From Halarcobacter ebronensis (lineage in GTDB: Bacteria > Campylobacterota > Campylobacteria > Campylobacterales > Arcobacteraceae), in assembly GCF_013201825.1 (NCBI RefSeq), contig NZ_CP053836.1, positions 2,294,001-2,358,000 on the forward strand: DNA of 64,000 nt, read 5' to 3'. A program made the position numbers and the translations under genes. Of the stretch, positions 8,915 to 18,194 are shown one piece after another; the stretch's first letter is position 1, and each line of letters opens with the position of its first letter. The notes under the pieces are model-generated. The model made no database searches and was not told the DNA's origin. It saw nothing but the letters and a program-made list of their open reading frames with translations.

Positions 8915-9232
8915 ATGAAAAAGATTGAATCAGAAAGCTTAACAAATAGTGAAAACTCTGTTGACTACTACAATTACAAAAGTTTTGATTTTGAAAAAAA
9001 TATTGTATTTTCAGTAGTTGATAAATTTCTACCTGTCATTTTTTGGCTAGGACTCTCTATAATATTTATAGAAGCATTACATCAAAATATTGAGATATTT
9101 AATTGGAATTTTTTGGAAGGGTTATTTGGATTTTGTAGAATCTTTATACCTTTTGGATTAGGTCATATCTTACTGTTTTATGTAATTTACTCTATAAAAG
9201 ATATAAAGAAAAGATTAGATGCAAAAAAATAG
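8915..9232 (+). CDS. Small two-helix membrane protein, function unknown
   Basis: 105 residues starting MKKIESESLTNSENSVDYYN. The ATG at 8915 is chosen over an in-frame ATG at 8855 because AAGGAG at 8903-8908 precedes it at the right distance. A polar N-terminus is followed by two hydrophobic segments (around residues 30-60 and 70-95) and a short basic tail (KDIKKRLDAKK). I do not recognise the family. It lies in a short gap between htpX and a response regulator and has no clear operon partner. Confidence 0.6.
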   Translation: MKKIESESLTNSENSVDYYNYKSFDFEKNIVFSVVDKFLPVIFWLGLSIIFIEALHQNIEIFNWNFLEGLFGFCRIFIPFGLGHILLFYVIYSIKDIKKRLDAKK

Positions 9233-9233
9233 C

Positions 9234-9914
9234 TTAGACTAATCTACATCCACAACCTGTAATTGTTTGTATGAAATTAGGATCAGTTTTACATCTAAAT
9301 CTATGGATTAAACTTCTTGTTGTACTATTTGAAACAGCTTTATCTGGCCAAATATAGTTTTCTATATATTCAAAAGTTACAATTCTACCTTTATGCTCGA
9401 CTAAAAGTGTCAAAAAACTCTTTTCAGTTTTACTAAGTTTTATAGGTAAGTCATCATAATACAACATGCTAGTAGAACTTTCATAATAATACCTATCATA
9501 AATATGCTGCATATTTGAGTTAACTTTTTCAACCTTTGTATTTGTCATCTTTTTTATTGCAATTTTTATTGTAGAGTTTAATTCCTCTTTTTTAAAAGGT
9601 TTAACTAAAAATCCAATAGGATCACACTCCAATGCTCTATCAATAGTTGCATCATCACTATATGCTGTTAAAAATATAATAGGAATATCTCTTCTATTTT
9701 TAATATCAATTGCCGCTTGAATTCCATCTTGACTATTTTTTAAATTAATATCCATCAAAATAATATCAATAGGTTTGTTTGCTACATAATCTAAAGCCTG
9801 TTCATAATTTTTTGCATTTGCAACAATATCAAAACCTAAAAGTTTTAATGATCTATTTATATCTAAAGCAACAATGCTTTCATCTTCTACTATTAATATT
9901 TTTATTTTATCCAT
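9234..9914 (-). CDS. Two-component response regulator (receiver plus winged helix)
   Basis: 226 residues. The receiver domain has acidic residues near 10-11, the phosphorylation site D55 (ILMDINL), T83 (FLTAYSD) and K105-P106. The C-terminal ~90 residues look like an OmpR/PhoB-type winged-helix domain (LSKTEKSFLTLLVEHKGRIV ... TRSLIHRFRCKTD). It is an orphan here: no kinase is adjacent, and the nearest lies 11 kb away. A DNA-binding regulator phosphorylated by a distant kinase is the likely role. Confidence 0.85.
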   Translation of the reverse strand: MDKIKILIVEDESIVALDINRSLKLLGFDIVANAKNYEQALDYVANKPIDIILMDINLKNSQDGIQAAIDIKNRRDIPIIFLTAYSDDATIDRALECDPIGFLVKPFKKEELNSTIKIAIKKMTNTKVEKVNSNMQHIYDRYYYESSTSMLYYDDLPIKLSKTEKSFLTLLVEHKGRIVTFEYIENYIWPDKAVSNSTTRSLIHRFRCKTDPNFIQTITGCGCRLV

Positions 9915-10025
9915 ATTTAATTATAACAAAATATAGATAATGTTCCTTAATATTTCATACAATTTCGTATTAATTACTTTTTAATAAAAATAGATATAAT
10001 AAAAAACAATATAAAAAGGTCTCAT

Positions 10026-10526
10026 ATGAAAAGACTCTTCATAATTAGACATGCAAAATCTGATTGGACAAATCCAGATTTGGATGATTTTGACAGACCT
10101 CTAAATGAAAGAGGTAAAAAAGATCTTCCTTTTATGGCAAAAAGAGTTGCCAAAAGAGAGATATGCCCCGATCTTATTATCTCTTCACCAGCTTTTAGAG
10201 CAAGAAAAACTGCAAAAGGTTTTGCAAAAGAGATTGGCTATTGTAAAAAAATTATGTATAATGAATACCTTTATGAACCCTCACTTAGAACAATTTTAGA
10301 TGTTCTAAACTTTATTGATGATCAATATGATGATATTTTTTTAGTTGGGCACAATCCTGGTTTAAATCTATTGGCTTTTTATCTTATTGATTTTAATGAA
10401 AATCTACCTACATGTGGTATTCTTGAAATAAAATTTAAATGTGATTCATGGAGAGAAGTATGTAGAAAAAATGCAAAATTTATATCCTTTGATTACCCTA
10501 AAAAGAATATAAAAAAAGTTCCATAA
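10026..10526 (+). CDS. SixA-like histidine phosphatase (copy 1)
   Basis: 166 residues of the histidine-phosphatase superfamily. The catalytic RHAKSDW places R8 and H9 at the N-terminus, RAR near residue 58-60 gives a second arginine, and H109 lies in LVGHNPG. SixA removes phosphate from histidine in phosphorelay or nitrogen-PTS proteins. The short length fits SixA rather than phosphoglycerate mutase. A second copy follows 80 bp downstream. Confidence 0.85.
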   Translation: MKRLFIIRHAKSDWTNPDLDDFDRPLNERGKKDLPFMAKRVAKREICPDLIISSPAFRARKTAKGFAKEIGYCKKIMYNEYLYEPSLRTILDVLNFIDDQYDDIFLVGHNPGLNLLAFYLIDFNENLPTCGILEIKFKCDSWREVCRKNAKFISFDYPKKNIKKVP

Positions 10527-10605
10527 AAAATTGATATTTTTTCAATTCTATTTTATTTCAAATAGATTAAAATCATAATTATAAATAACCAAAGGCTATT
10601 ACAAA

Positions 10606-11082
10606 ATGAAAGAGCTATATATTATAAGACATGCTCAAAAAGAAAATACCGATAATTACGAATATGATTATGATGTTCCATTAACAAAAAGAGGTATTGA
10701 AGCTGCAAAAAATTTAGGTACTTTACTAAAAAGAAAAAAAGTTTTACCTGATTTAATTGTTTCAAGCCCAGCTATTAGAGCAAGACAAAGTGCAGAGGTA
10801 ATTGCAAAAGAGATAGATTACAACAAAGGGGTAATGTATAATGAAGTAATTTATCAAGCATATCTAAATGAATTAGTTGAATCAATTAGTTATACTTATG
10901 ATAATATTAACTCTCTTATGATAGTAGGACATAATCCTTCATTAACAGCACTAGCGATTACTTTTACAAATTTTAAAACTGAACTGCAAATGGCAACAGC
11001 AATAAAAATTGAGTTTGATTGTGACTCTTGGACACAAATAGATAGAAATAATTCAAGGTTTGTAGAGCTTTACGAACTCTAG
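10606..11082 (+). CDS. SixA-like histidine phosphatase (copy 2)
   Basis: 158 residues, parallel to copy 1 along its length, with R8-H9 in IIRHAQ, RAR at 58-60 and H109 in VGHNPS. The phosphatase residues are intact, so both copies should be active. The pair probably arose by tandem duplication followed by divergence, since many surface residues differ. The stop codon overlaps the convergent flavoprotein gene by 4 bp. Confidence 0.83.
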   Translation: MKELYIIRHAQKENTDNYEYDYDVPLTKRGIEAAKNLGTLLKRKKVLPDLIVSSPAIRARQSAEVIAKEIDYNKGVMYNEVIYQAYLNELVESISYTYDNINSLMIVGHNPSLTALAITFTNFKTELQMATAIKIEFDCDSWTQIDRNNSRFVELYEL

Positions 11083-12320
11083 TTCAAAAGCTCACCAGCA
11101 AGGTTACCACTTGCAAAAGACCACTGAAGATTGTAACCTCCACAAGGGCCGTCTAAATCCATCACTTCACCACAAAAATATAGTCCTTCAATGATTTTAC
11201 TCTGCATTGTTTTTGGATTTATCTCTTTTAAACTTACTCCACCTCTTGTTATCATCGCTTTTTCAAAACCTATATGATCTACAATTGTTAAAGGAGTTGA
11301 AACTAATATCTTAATAAGATTTTGTCTAATTGTTCCTTCTAAATCTTTAAACCGTTTATTATAATCAGCGCCAACCAATTTACAAAGTTCATTTAATACT
11401 GAAAAAGGCAAAAGGTGTTCAAGTACTTCTTTAATATTGGCATCATTATGTTTTAAAGAGTACTCTTTTATATATAAAAAAAGCTCATCTTCATTTAAAC
11501 CTTTTATCATATTTATTATAAGTGGCACTTCTTTATACTTTTCAAGTAGTGGTGTAATTTCTCTAGAAAAATCTAATATAACGGGTCCTCTTAACCCCTT
11601 TGAAGTAAATATTAAATCTCCACAAGCTTTTAGTTTTTTTGCTTTTTTCAAATCAACTCTTATTTGAGCTTTTGCAATTGTATCTGCTCTACAATTTGAA
11701 ACCCAACTCTCTTTGGTTATTAATGGTAACATTGCAGGGTAAAGTTCTGTAATTTTGTGTCCTAAAGATTTTGCAAATTTATAACCATCTCCATTTGCAC
11801 CTAAGCTTGAAAAACCAAGTCCTCCTGTTGCAACAATTACACAAGTTGAATAGTAGTTAGCTATTTGGCTTTTAACCCCTAAAATTTTCTCATTTTCACA
11901 TAAAATATCAACTATTTTAGTCTCTTTTTTTACCTCAATATTTTGTTTTAATATTTCATTTTCTAAAGCGTTTATTATTGTTTCAGAACTGTGGCTTACA
12001 GGAAAAACTCTAAAGCCATCTGGAATATGGGTTTCAACTCCTATAGTATTTAAAAATTCTATCAAACTCTTATAATCAAACTTTTCTAATGCATCTTGCA
12101 TAAAACGTCCATTTTTACCAAAAGAGTTCATAAAATCTTCATTTGTAAGGGTATTAGTTAAGTTGCATTTCCCTCCACCAGTTGCTTTTAATTTAGGTCC
12201 AAGCTTACTTTGTTGTTCACATAAAAGTACTCTTTTACCACTTCTTGCAGCAACTATGGAAGCAATCATTCCAGCAGCTCCAGAACCAATAACTATTAAA
12301 TCATATTGAATTTTTTCCAT
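11079..12320 (-). CDS. NAD(P)/FAD-dependent oxidoreductase, HI0933/BaiN family
   Basis: 413 residues. The Rossmann FAD motif GSGAAGMIAS begins near residue 12. It is followed by the family-specific GPKLKATGGGKCNLTN stretch, and near the C-terminus by GLYFCGEVMDLDGPCGGYNL, which contacts the flavin. This matches the HI0933-like flavoprotein family. The physiological substrate is generally unknown, although BaiN in gut bacteria acts on bile acids. It is a single-gene unit here. Confidence 0.85.
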   Translation of the reverse strand: MEKIQYDLIVIGSGAAGMIASIVAARSGKRVLLCEQQSKLGPKLKATGGGKCNLTNTLTNEDFMNSFGKNGRFMQDALEKFDYKSLIEFLNTIGVETHIPDGFRVFPVSHSSETIINALENEILKQNIEVKKETKIVDILCENEKILGVKSQIANYYSTCVIVATGGLGFSSLGANGDGYKFAKSLGHKITELYPAMLPLITKESWVSNCRADTIAKAQIRVDLKKAKKLKACGDLIFTSKGLRGPVILDFSREITPLLEKYKEVPLIINMIKGLNEDELFLYIKEYSLKHNDANIKEVLEHLLPFSVLNELCKLVGADYNKRFKDLEGTIRQNLIKILVSTPLTIVDHIGFEKAMITRGGVSLKEINPKTMQSKIIEGLYFCGEVMDLDGPCGGYNLQWSFASGNLAGELLN

Positions 12321-12422
12321 GTGGAATATTATCTAAAATCTTTTAATAATTAGTTTTATTGCTTAAATACAAATTTATACTTATTGCTATACAATTCTTA
12401 AATATAGATAAAAGGATAGAAT

Positions 12423-13448
12423 ATGCTAATTGAATCTTACAATCTAAAAATGCAATCAGCAAGTAGTTTTGTACAAAAACATGAATCATCAATAAACAGT
12501 ACTTCAATAACACAAAAAATTAATGATAGGCAAAGTGGAGATGATATAAGTAGTTCAAATATACAACAAGTTGATCATAGTAAATCTTTGGTATTTAACT
12601 CTGAAGAAAATTTGTCTATCAAAGATAGAATGATTAAAACGCTTATTGAGATGCTTTTAGGTAAGTTCAAAGGCAAAAAAACTAAAGAGAGTATCTACCC
12701 TTTTAGCAATGAATTAAAAAACAAAAACTATATTTTTAATCCCTCTTTTTCAAATGGAACTAATATAAACTCATATGGTGCATCATTTGAAACAACAGAG
12801 ACATATTATCAAAAAAGTTCAGTCTATTTTGAAACAAAAGCAACTATTAACACAAATAATGGTTCTTTTAATATAAATCTTAATCTCTCATATACACAAG
12901 AGTTCTATGAACAACACAAAACAAAAATTGAGTTATATGAAGTGAATCTACAAGACCCACTAATAATAAACTTTTCAGATGATGCAAGTGGATTTGATAA
13001 TATTGATAATGAAATGACTTTTAAGTTTGACATTAATAGTAATAAAGAAAAAGAGGATCTCCCTCTTCTAAAAAAAGGGAGTGGATTTCTAGCTTTAGAT
13101 AAAAACAATAATAATGAGATAGATGATGGAAGTGAACTATTTGGAGCAAAAACTGGTGATGGGTTTGAAGAGTTAGCTAAGTATGATGAAGATGGAAATA
13201 ATTGGATTGATGAGGCTGACTCCATTTTTAAAGATTTGAGAATTTGGCAAATAAATGAAAATGGAGAAAATAATCTTATAACTCTTGGACAAGCAGGAGT
13301 TGGCGCAATATTTTTATCAAGTATAGCAAGTGGATTTAGTTATTCACAATCTTATGGAAATCAAACTGCAAGTCTAAAAGAATCAAGCATATTTTTAAAA
13401 GAGAATGGGGAAGCTGGCTTAATTACAAGTGTAGATTTAGTTGTTTGA
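12423..13448 (+). CDS. Hypothetical protein with EF-hand-like calcium loops
   Basis: 341 residues with a low-complexity, Ser/Asn/Gln-rich first ~120 residues. Acidic loops include DKNNNNEIDDGSELFG (residues ~226-241) and YDEDGNNWIDEAD (~254-266), followed by IFKDLRIWQ. This dockerin/EF-hand-like arrangement recurs in uncharacterised proteobacterial proteins, often linked to haemolysin-type secreted proteins. No signal peptide is evident. Calcium binding is likely; the function and location are unknown. Confidence 0.6.
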   Translation: MLIESYNLKMQSASSFVQKHESSINSTSITQKINDRQSGDDISSSNIQQVDHSKSLVFNSEENLSIKDRMIKTLIEMLLGKFKGKKTKESIYPFSNELKNKNYIFNPSFSNGTNINSYGASFETTETYYQKSSVYFETKATINTNNGSFNINLNLSYTQEFYEQHKTKIELYEVNLQDPLIINFSDDASGFDNIDNEMTFKFDINSNKEKEDLPLLKKGSGFLALDKNNNNEIDDGSELFGAKTGDGFEELAKYDEDGNNWIDEADSIFKDLRIWQINENGENNLITLGQAGVGAIFLSSIASGFSYSQSYGNQTASLKESSIFLKENGEAGLITSVDLVV

Positions 13449-13474
13449 AAATAGTCTATTTATATAGACTATTT
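13449..13474. terminator. Bidirectional terminator overlapping the mnmE stop
   Basis: Perfect 11-bp inverted repeat AAATAGTCTAT / ATAGACTATTT with a TTAT loop. The right arm contains the mnmE stop codon. Confidence 0.75.
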
Positions 13475-14809
13475 CCCTAAACAAAAGGCTCCAAACATAA
13501 CATCTAACATCTCATCATTTTCATATGGTCTTGTAATATTTGAAATATTTAGAAGTGCTTCATTTATATGGTAAGCAAAAAATTCCAACTCTCCAGTTTG
13601 AAGAGGAGATGTTGATTGTTCTATATGCGAGAGTGTTTGTTCCACTGCATCGATTTGTCTGGTTGAGATCAGTGTCATATCATCGCTATGAGTATTTAAA
13701 TCTAAAAGTGTCTCTAATTTAAAAATCAAAGGATTAATAGTCTCTTTTGTACTTAATTGAATAAACTCTTCTAATTTGCTTTTATCAAAATTATTATCTA
13801 AATCTGATTTATTTAAAACTTTTATAATCTCTTTATTTGAATACTCTTTTAGAAGAGACAATATTTTTTCATCTTCTCTGTCACAAACTTTGCTATTATC
13901 AAACAAAGCTATTACAATATCTGCTTCTTCTACTGCTTTAATAGATTTCTCAATTCCAATTTTCTCTATTACATCATGTGCATCTCTAATTCCAGCAGTA
14001 TCCACTATTTTAATAATATGAGTTCCTATTTTTACTGACTCTTCTATTGTATCTCTGGTAGTACCTGCAATATCAGAGATAATGGCTCTATCAAAGTTTA
14101 AAAGTCTGTTTAATAGTGAAGATTTACCTACATTTGGTTTTCCAACAATTGCTACTTTAAAACCTTCAATAAGTCCTTCTCTTCTTCTGCTTGCACTTAA
14201 AGTATCTTCTAGTTTTATTTTTATTTTTTCTAACTTATTAGTAATTTGTTCAAAAATATCACTTGGCAAATCCTCTTCGGCATAATCAATATTTACCTCA
14301 GTATATGCAAGCATAAATAGCAAATCTTCTCTTATACTATTTACAAAATCAGTTAATTCACCTTTTAACTGTTTTGCTAATAGTTTAACAGCATCTTCAC
14401 TTCTAGCTTCTATTATTTTTGCTATTGCTTCTGCTTTACTTAAATCTATTTTTCCATTTAAAAAAGCTCTTTTTGAAAACTCTCCTGGTTGAGCTAGTCT
14501 TGCTCCAAGTTTTATCACTTCACTCATAATTATATTTGAAATGGCAATACCCCCATGACACTGAAATTCAACAATATCTTCTCCTGTAAAAGAGAAAGGA
14601 TTTTTAAAATAGATTAAAAGAGCTTCATCTATTATTTCATCTTTAGAGTTATAAATAGAGCTAAGTGTTGCTAATCTTGGAGTTAAGTGGGGTCTTTTTG
14701 AGAGTTTAAGAGCAATATCTAAAGCAGCAGTTCCACTTACTCTTACAATAGATATTGAACCTATACCGTTTGCTGTAGCAATTGCTACAATTGTATCTTC
14801 ATTTAGCAA
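13469..14809 (-). CDS. mnmE: tRNA modification GTPase MnmE
   Basis: 446 residues. The N-terminal folate-binding domain (DTIVAIATANGIGSISIVRV) is followed by the inserted G domain with P-loop GKPNVGKSSL (~222), GTTRDT (switch) and NKSD. The C-terminus is FCLGK, carrying the conserved cysteine. With MnmG it installs the 5-carboxymethylaminomethyl (or taurino-type) modification on wobble uridine 34. It ends the rpmH-rnpA-yidD-yidC-jag run, a layout shared by many bacteria, and begins 2 bp after the jag stop. Confidence 0.96.
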   Translation of the reverse strand: MLNEDTIVAIATANGIGSISIVRVSGTAALDIALKLSKRPHLTPRLATLSSIYNSKDEIIDEALLIYFKNPFSFTGEDIVEFQCHGGIAISNIIMSEVIKLGARLAQPGEFSKRAFLNGKIDLSKAEAIAKIIEARSEDAVKLLAKQLKGELTDFVNSIREDLLFMLAYTEVNIDYAEEDLPSDIFEQITNKLEKIKIKLEDTLSASRRREGLIEGFKVAIVGKPNVGKSSLLNRLLNFDRAIISDIAGTTRDTIEESVKIGTHIIKIVDTAGIRDAHDVIEKIGIEKSIKAVEEADIVIALFDNSKVCDREDEKILSLLKEYSNKEIIKVLNKSDLDNNFDKSKLEEFIQLSTKETINPLIFKLETLLDLNTHSDDMTLISTRQIDAVEQTLSHIEQSTSPLQTGELEFFAYHINEALLNISNITRPYENDEMLDVMFGAFCLGK

Positions 14810-14811
14810 TT

Positions 14812-15696
14812 TTATTGCTCTTTACTTCTGTACTCGTTTACAAGTACATATTTGTCTCCCTTGATATTTGTTTTAACTGCAACATATTTATCAGGGAATT
14901 CATCTCTTAATTTTTTAAGTGCTATATGAACTAAAATTCCATCTAAAGGTTTTGTTTTAAAACTACCTTTATCTTTTATTGTTTCAATCACTGGTCCTAA
15001 ATATGTATGGATAGCTGTCTCTTGGTTTTTCAAAAACTCTGCAACCTCTAATCTTAACATAAGTCCATATTTTTCATTTATCCAGTTAAATAAGATATAA
15101 GATAAAGCTTTATATCTATATCCCTCTTTACCTATTAGAAGTGCTGAATCTTCTCCTGTAAACTCTATATAAAGAGTCTCTTCATCAAAAAATTCAACTT
15201 TGATATTATCTATACCATAACAGGTATCTTTAAATAGTGAGATTAAACCTTCATTAACCTCATTTACTATCTGCTCTTTATCTTTTTTAACAATAATTTT
15301 GGAAATTGTTCTTTTCTCTTCAGCTTCACTATAGAAGTTATCAAAGATTTGCTCTTTTGATTCTACTTTTGGAACAGATTTAAATCTGTCATCTTTTTTT
15401 CTTTTATCTTCAGCTCTTTTTTCATCTTTTCTATTTGAATCTTCAATTCTTTTAGAAAAATCTTCAATCTTGATATCTTTTTTCTTAAATCTATTATGCT
15501 CTTTAGATTTATTAAAATCTCTTTTTCTATTTCTTTTGGGAGTTGCAATAATAATTGCACCTTTTTTCCCAATTCCTAAAAACCCTTTGCTTGGTTGTTG
15601 AACTATATCAATATCAAGTTCTGTAATAGAACAGTTAAACTCGTTTGATGCCTGTGCATAAACCTCTTCTAAACTCTTACCCTCAAATTGTTTCAT
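14812..15696 (-). CDS. jag: RNA-binding protein Jag/KhpB
   Basis: 294 residues. A Jag_N domain at the N-terminus (FEGKSLEEVYAQASNEFNCS and GFLGIGKKGA) is followed by a highly charged Lys/Arg/Glu linker (~55-115), then a KH domain (LLIGKEGYRYKALSYI) and an R3H-like C-terminus. The last part lacks a clear R-x3-H at the usual place (it reads VHIALKKLRDEFP), so R3H is degenerate or shortened. It lies between yidC and mnmE with 14 bp and 2 bp gaps, as expected for the family. Confidence 0.88.
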   Translation of the reverse strand: MKQFEGKSLEEVYAQASNEFNCSITELDIDIVQQPSKGFLGIGKKGAIIIATPKRNRKRDFNKSKEHNRFKKKDIKIEDFSKRIEDSNRKDEKRAEDKRKKDDRFKSVPKVESKEQIFDNFYSEAEEKRTISKIIVKKDKEQIVNEVNEGLISLFKDTCYGIDNIKVEFFDEETLYIEFTGEDSALLIGKEGYRYKALSYILFNWINEKYGLMLRLEVAEFLKNQETAIHTYLGPVIETIKDKGSFKTKPLDGILVHIALKKLRDEFPDKYVAVKTNIKGDKYVLVNEYRSKEQ

Positions 15697-15710
15697 TATA
15701 GTATCTCCTA

Positions 15711-17324
15711 CTACTTTTTAGCAGCTCTTTGTCTCTCAAAAATTTTATTAATGCTATATTGTTGACCAATTGTAAACAAGTTGTTTGTAAACCAATAAAG
15801 TGTCAATCCAGCTGGGAACCACAAGAAGAAGAACGTAAATATAATTGGCAACATTTGGAAAATTTTCTTTTGTGTTTCATCTTGCATTGTATTTGGTGTA
15901 ATTTTTTGTTGGATAAACATAGATACACCCATTAAAATTGGTAATACATAATATGGATCCATTTCAGCTAAGTCATGAATCCATAAAATCCACTCTGCAC
16001 CTTTTAACTCAATTGAATTTAATAAAACCCTATAGATTGCAAAGAATACTGGGATTTGTAAAAGTAGTGGTAAACATCCACCCATTGGGTTTGCACCGTG
16101 CTTCTTATACAACTCCATCATATGCATAGATTGTTTTTGTTTATCATCTTTATATTTAGTTTGAATCTCTTTCATTTTTGGAGCTAAATCTTTAAGCTTT
16201 TGCATAGATACCATACCTTTGTATGATAATGGATATAAAATAAGCTTAATGATAATTGTAAGAATAACAATTGTCCAACCCCAGTTACCAACATAAGTGT
16301 GAACAAACTGTAAGAATGTAAACATTGGTTTTGCAATAAATGTAAACCAACCATACTCAATAACATCAGTTAATTGTGGATTTAAAGCTTTTAAATCATT
16401 AAAGTTTTTTGGTCCCATATAACCTGAGAAATCAATCTCCCCTTGAGCATGAACAAACGCTTGAGGATTTTGTTCACTATCAGGCATAAGTGAAACTTGA
16501 AGAGATTTATCAAAGTTATAAATTACTGTTGCATAATATCTATCAAAGTTTGATACAAATTTAATTCCAGTATATGATTTAATTTTGTCCAATTTTTCAT
16601 CTGAAGTTAATTCCATTGTTCCATCATTTTGTTTAACATAAACACCATGATCTGCATACATATCAGCTAATACATTTGGTCTAAATCCATTTGTGATAAA
16701 AAACTGCTCTTTTTGTGATGTTTTAACTTTTAAGTCATAGTGACCATCAGGATAAACTGTAAAATCTTTAGTTAAAACTAAACCATCAATATCTTGTGTC
16801 AAAGTAAATTTTTGAACATTTTTTGTTGCATCAACAACCTCTGCTGTTGTTGTATAATTAACTTCAAAGGCTTTATTATTTATATCTGTATTTGCAAATC
16901 TAACTTCAAGGGGTCTTAACTGATCTGCTTCAAAAAGCTTAATCTCTTTACCCTCTTCATCTTTATAGATACTTTGTAAAAGTGTTACTTGTGCAACTCT
17001 TCCTAATCTATCAATTAAAATTCTATTTTTTGCTGTTGTAATTGTTGTAATAATATCTGAACTACCAACTGCTTTACTTGAAAGACTTGAGATAGAGTTA
17101 CTCATATTATTATTTGTTGGTGCACCTTGAATTGATGTATCTGTTGTTGTAACATCAGGAGCTGCATTTTGACTTTGTTGTTTTTCAACTTCTGCTTGTT
17201 TAGCTCTTGCTTCTTGTTGCGGTTTTAAAACCAAAAATTCATAAGCTATAAAAAACACAAATACAACAAGTGTCATTATTAACATTCTTTTTTGCATACC
17301 ATTATTCTGATTAAGATTATTCAT
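15711..17324 (-). CDS. yidC: Membrane protein insertase YidC
   Basis: 537 residues, the Gram-negative form: an N-terminal membrane anchor, a large periplasmic domain (~60-330), and the conserved five-helix insertase core (GWTIVILTIIIKLILYPLSY, then NPMGGCLPLLLQIPVFFAIY). The hydrophilic-groove arginine should be near K/R in LYPLSYKG. It inserts membrane proteins alone or with SecYEG. The start overlaps the yidD stop by 8 bp, so translation is coupled. Confidence 0.96.
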   Translation of the reverse strand: MNNLNQNNGMQKRMLIMTLVVFVFFIAYEFLVLKPQQEARAKQAEVEKQQSQNAAPDVTTTDTSIQGAPTNNNMSNSISSLSSKAVGSSDIITTITTAKNRILIDRLGRVAQVTLLQSIYKDEEGKEIKLFEADQLRPLEVRFANTDINNKAFEVNYTTTAEVVDATKNVQKFTLTQDIDGLVLTKDFTVYPDGHYDLKVKTSQKEQFFITNGFRPNVLADMYADHGVYVKQNDGTMELTSDEKLDKIKSYTGIKFVSNFDRYYATVIYNFDKSLQVSLMPDSEQNPQAFVHAQGEIDFSGYMGPKNFNDLKALNPQLTDVIEYGWFTFIAKPMFTFLQFVHTYVGNWGWTIVILTIIIKLILYPLSYKGMVSMQKLKDLAPKMKEIQTKYKDDKQKQSMHMMELYKKHGANPMGGCLPLLLQIPVFFAIYRVLLNSIELKGAEWILWIHDLAEMDPYYVLPILMGVSMFIQQKITPNTMQDETQKKIFQMLPIIFTFFFLWFPAGLTLYWFTNNLFTIGQQYSINKIFERQRAAKK

Positions 17325-17652
17325 TACTACTCTTCCACTCCCGATTTTTTACTATGAGGTATTTATTGTTAGCTATTGGCACAAACCAATACTTAACTTT
17401 TATCTTTTTAAAATTGATATTATTATGTTTTACAACTTTTGTTACTACTGGATAATCAAACCCACCATCAAAAAGTTGATTACATTTTAATATGCGCAAT
17501 ATTGTAAAATAAATTGCCTTAAAAAAAGTATTGTTCTCTATTTGCCAGATTGCATAATTGGAACAAGTTGGATAATATCTGCAACTACCAAATGATATGA
17601 CAGATAGATATTTTTGATAAAATCTAATTAAAAGTTTAATTAGGGTTTTCAT
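17317..17652 (-). CDS. yidD: Membrane protein insertion efficiency factor YidD
   Basis: 111 residues with the family core IRFYQKYLSVISFGSCRYYP, then TCSNYAIWQI and FDGGFDYPV, and three conserved cysteines. The C-terminal tail is longer than in many YidD proteins (70-85 residues). It overlaps rnpA upstream by 17 bp and yidC downstream by 8 bp. YidD acts near YidC to help membrane protein insertion. Confidence 0.93.
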   Translation of the reverse strand: MKTLIKLLIRFYQKYLSVISFGSCRYYPTCSNYAIWQIENNTFFKAIYFTILRILKCNQLFDGGFDYPVVTKVVKHNNINFKKIKVKYWFVPIANNKYLIVKNREWKSSNE

Positions 17653-17986
17653 TTTTGATTAATTGAAGTTTCTTCATTGCATAATTAAAATCTTTTTTAA
17701 GCTCTTCAAAGCTCTTTTCAAAAAGTTTCTCTTTTGCAACAAAAATATATTTTCCCTTTTGAATTTTATTCTCATTTTCCAGGCACAAAGCTCTAAGAAC
17801 TCTTTTTGCTTTTGCTCTTTTTATAGCATTACCAACTTTTTTTGAAGCTACATAAGCTATATGAAAATTTTCATAAGGCGAAAAAAAAGCGACAAATGAG
17901 TGGGTGTGCCACTTTTTGCCGCTTTTATAAAGCTTGTTAAAATCTTTAGAATTTTTTAAACGGTGTTTTTTGCTTAAACAGCTAAT
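17636..17986 (-). CDS. rnpA: Ribonuclease P protein component RnpA, apparent ATT start
   Basis: Translating the minus strand from 17986 gives a 116-residue product beginning (M)[19 protein letters not shown] and including [20 protein letters not shown], which is the RnpA RNA-binding signature. The length is normal for RnpA (110-120). An in-frame TAG lies three codons before, and no ATG, GTG or TTG occurs until codon ~68, past the start of the fold. The best start is therefore the ATT at 17984-17986. It follows AAAGG (17996-18000) by nine bases and overlaps the rpmH end by 13 bp. RnpA assists the RNase P RNA in cutting tRNA leaders. ATT initiation is an inference. Confidence 0.85.
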   Translation of the reverse strand: MSCLSKKHRLKNSKDFNKLYKSGKKWHTHSFVAFFSPYENFHIAYVASKKVGNAIKRAKAKRVLRALCLENENKIQKGKYIFVAKEKLFEKSFEELKKDFNYAMKKLQLIKNENPN

Positions 17987-18108
17987 CTTTTTCTACCTTT
18001 AGCTCTTCTAGCCTTGATAACTTTTCTTCCGTTTTTAGTTTTCATTCTAATTCTAAAACCGTGCGTTCTTTTTCTCGGTGTGTTATGTGGTTGATACGTT
18101 CTTTTCAT
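17974..18108 (-). CDS. rpmH: Ribosomal protein bL34
   Basis: 44 residues beginning [18 protein letters not shown] and ending KGRKRLAV, a clear bL34. An ATG two codons earlier (18114) is also possible, but the AAGGGA site is better spaced for 18108. It is the first gene of the rnpA-yidD-yidC-jag-mnmE run. dnaA is not in the neighbouring sequence, so this is not evidence of a replication origin here. Confidence 0.95.
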   Translation of the reverse strand: MKRTYQPHNTPRKRTHGFRIRMKTKNGRKVIKARRAKGRKRLAV

Positions 18109-18194
18109 ATTCATAGTCCCTTATTGACGAATTAAGTCGCGTATTATATTTAAAGAATCCTTAAACTTTCTTTAGTTTAAGTCATTTATAATAT

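Noticed and set aside
17974-18114. Replication origin next to rpmH
   Set aside because: No dnaA or dnaN and no clear DnaA-box cluster nearby; in Campylobacterota the rpmH-yidC run is often away from the origin.
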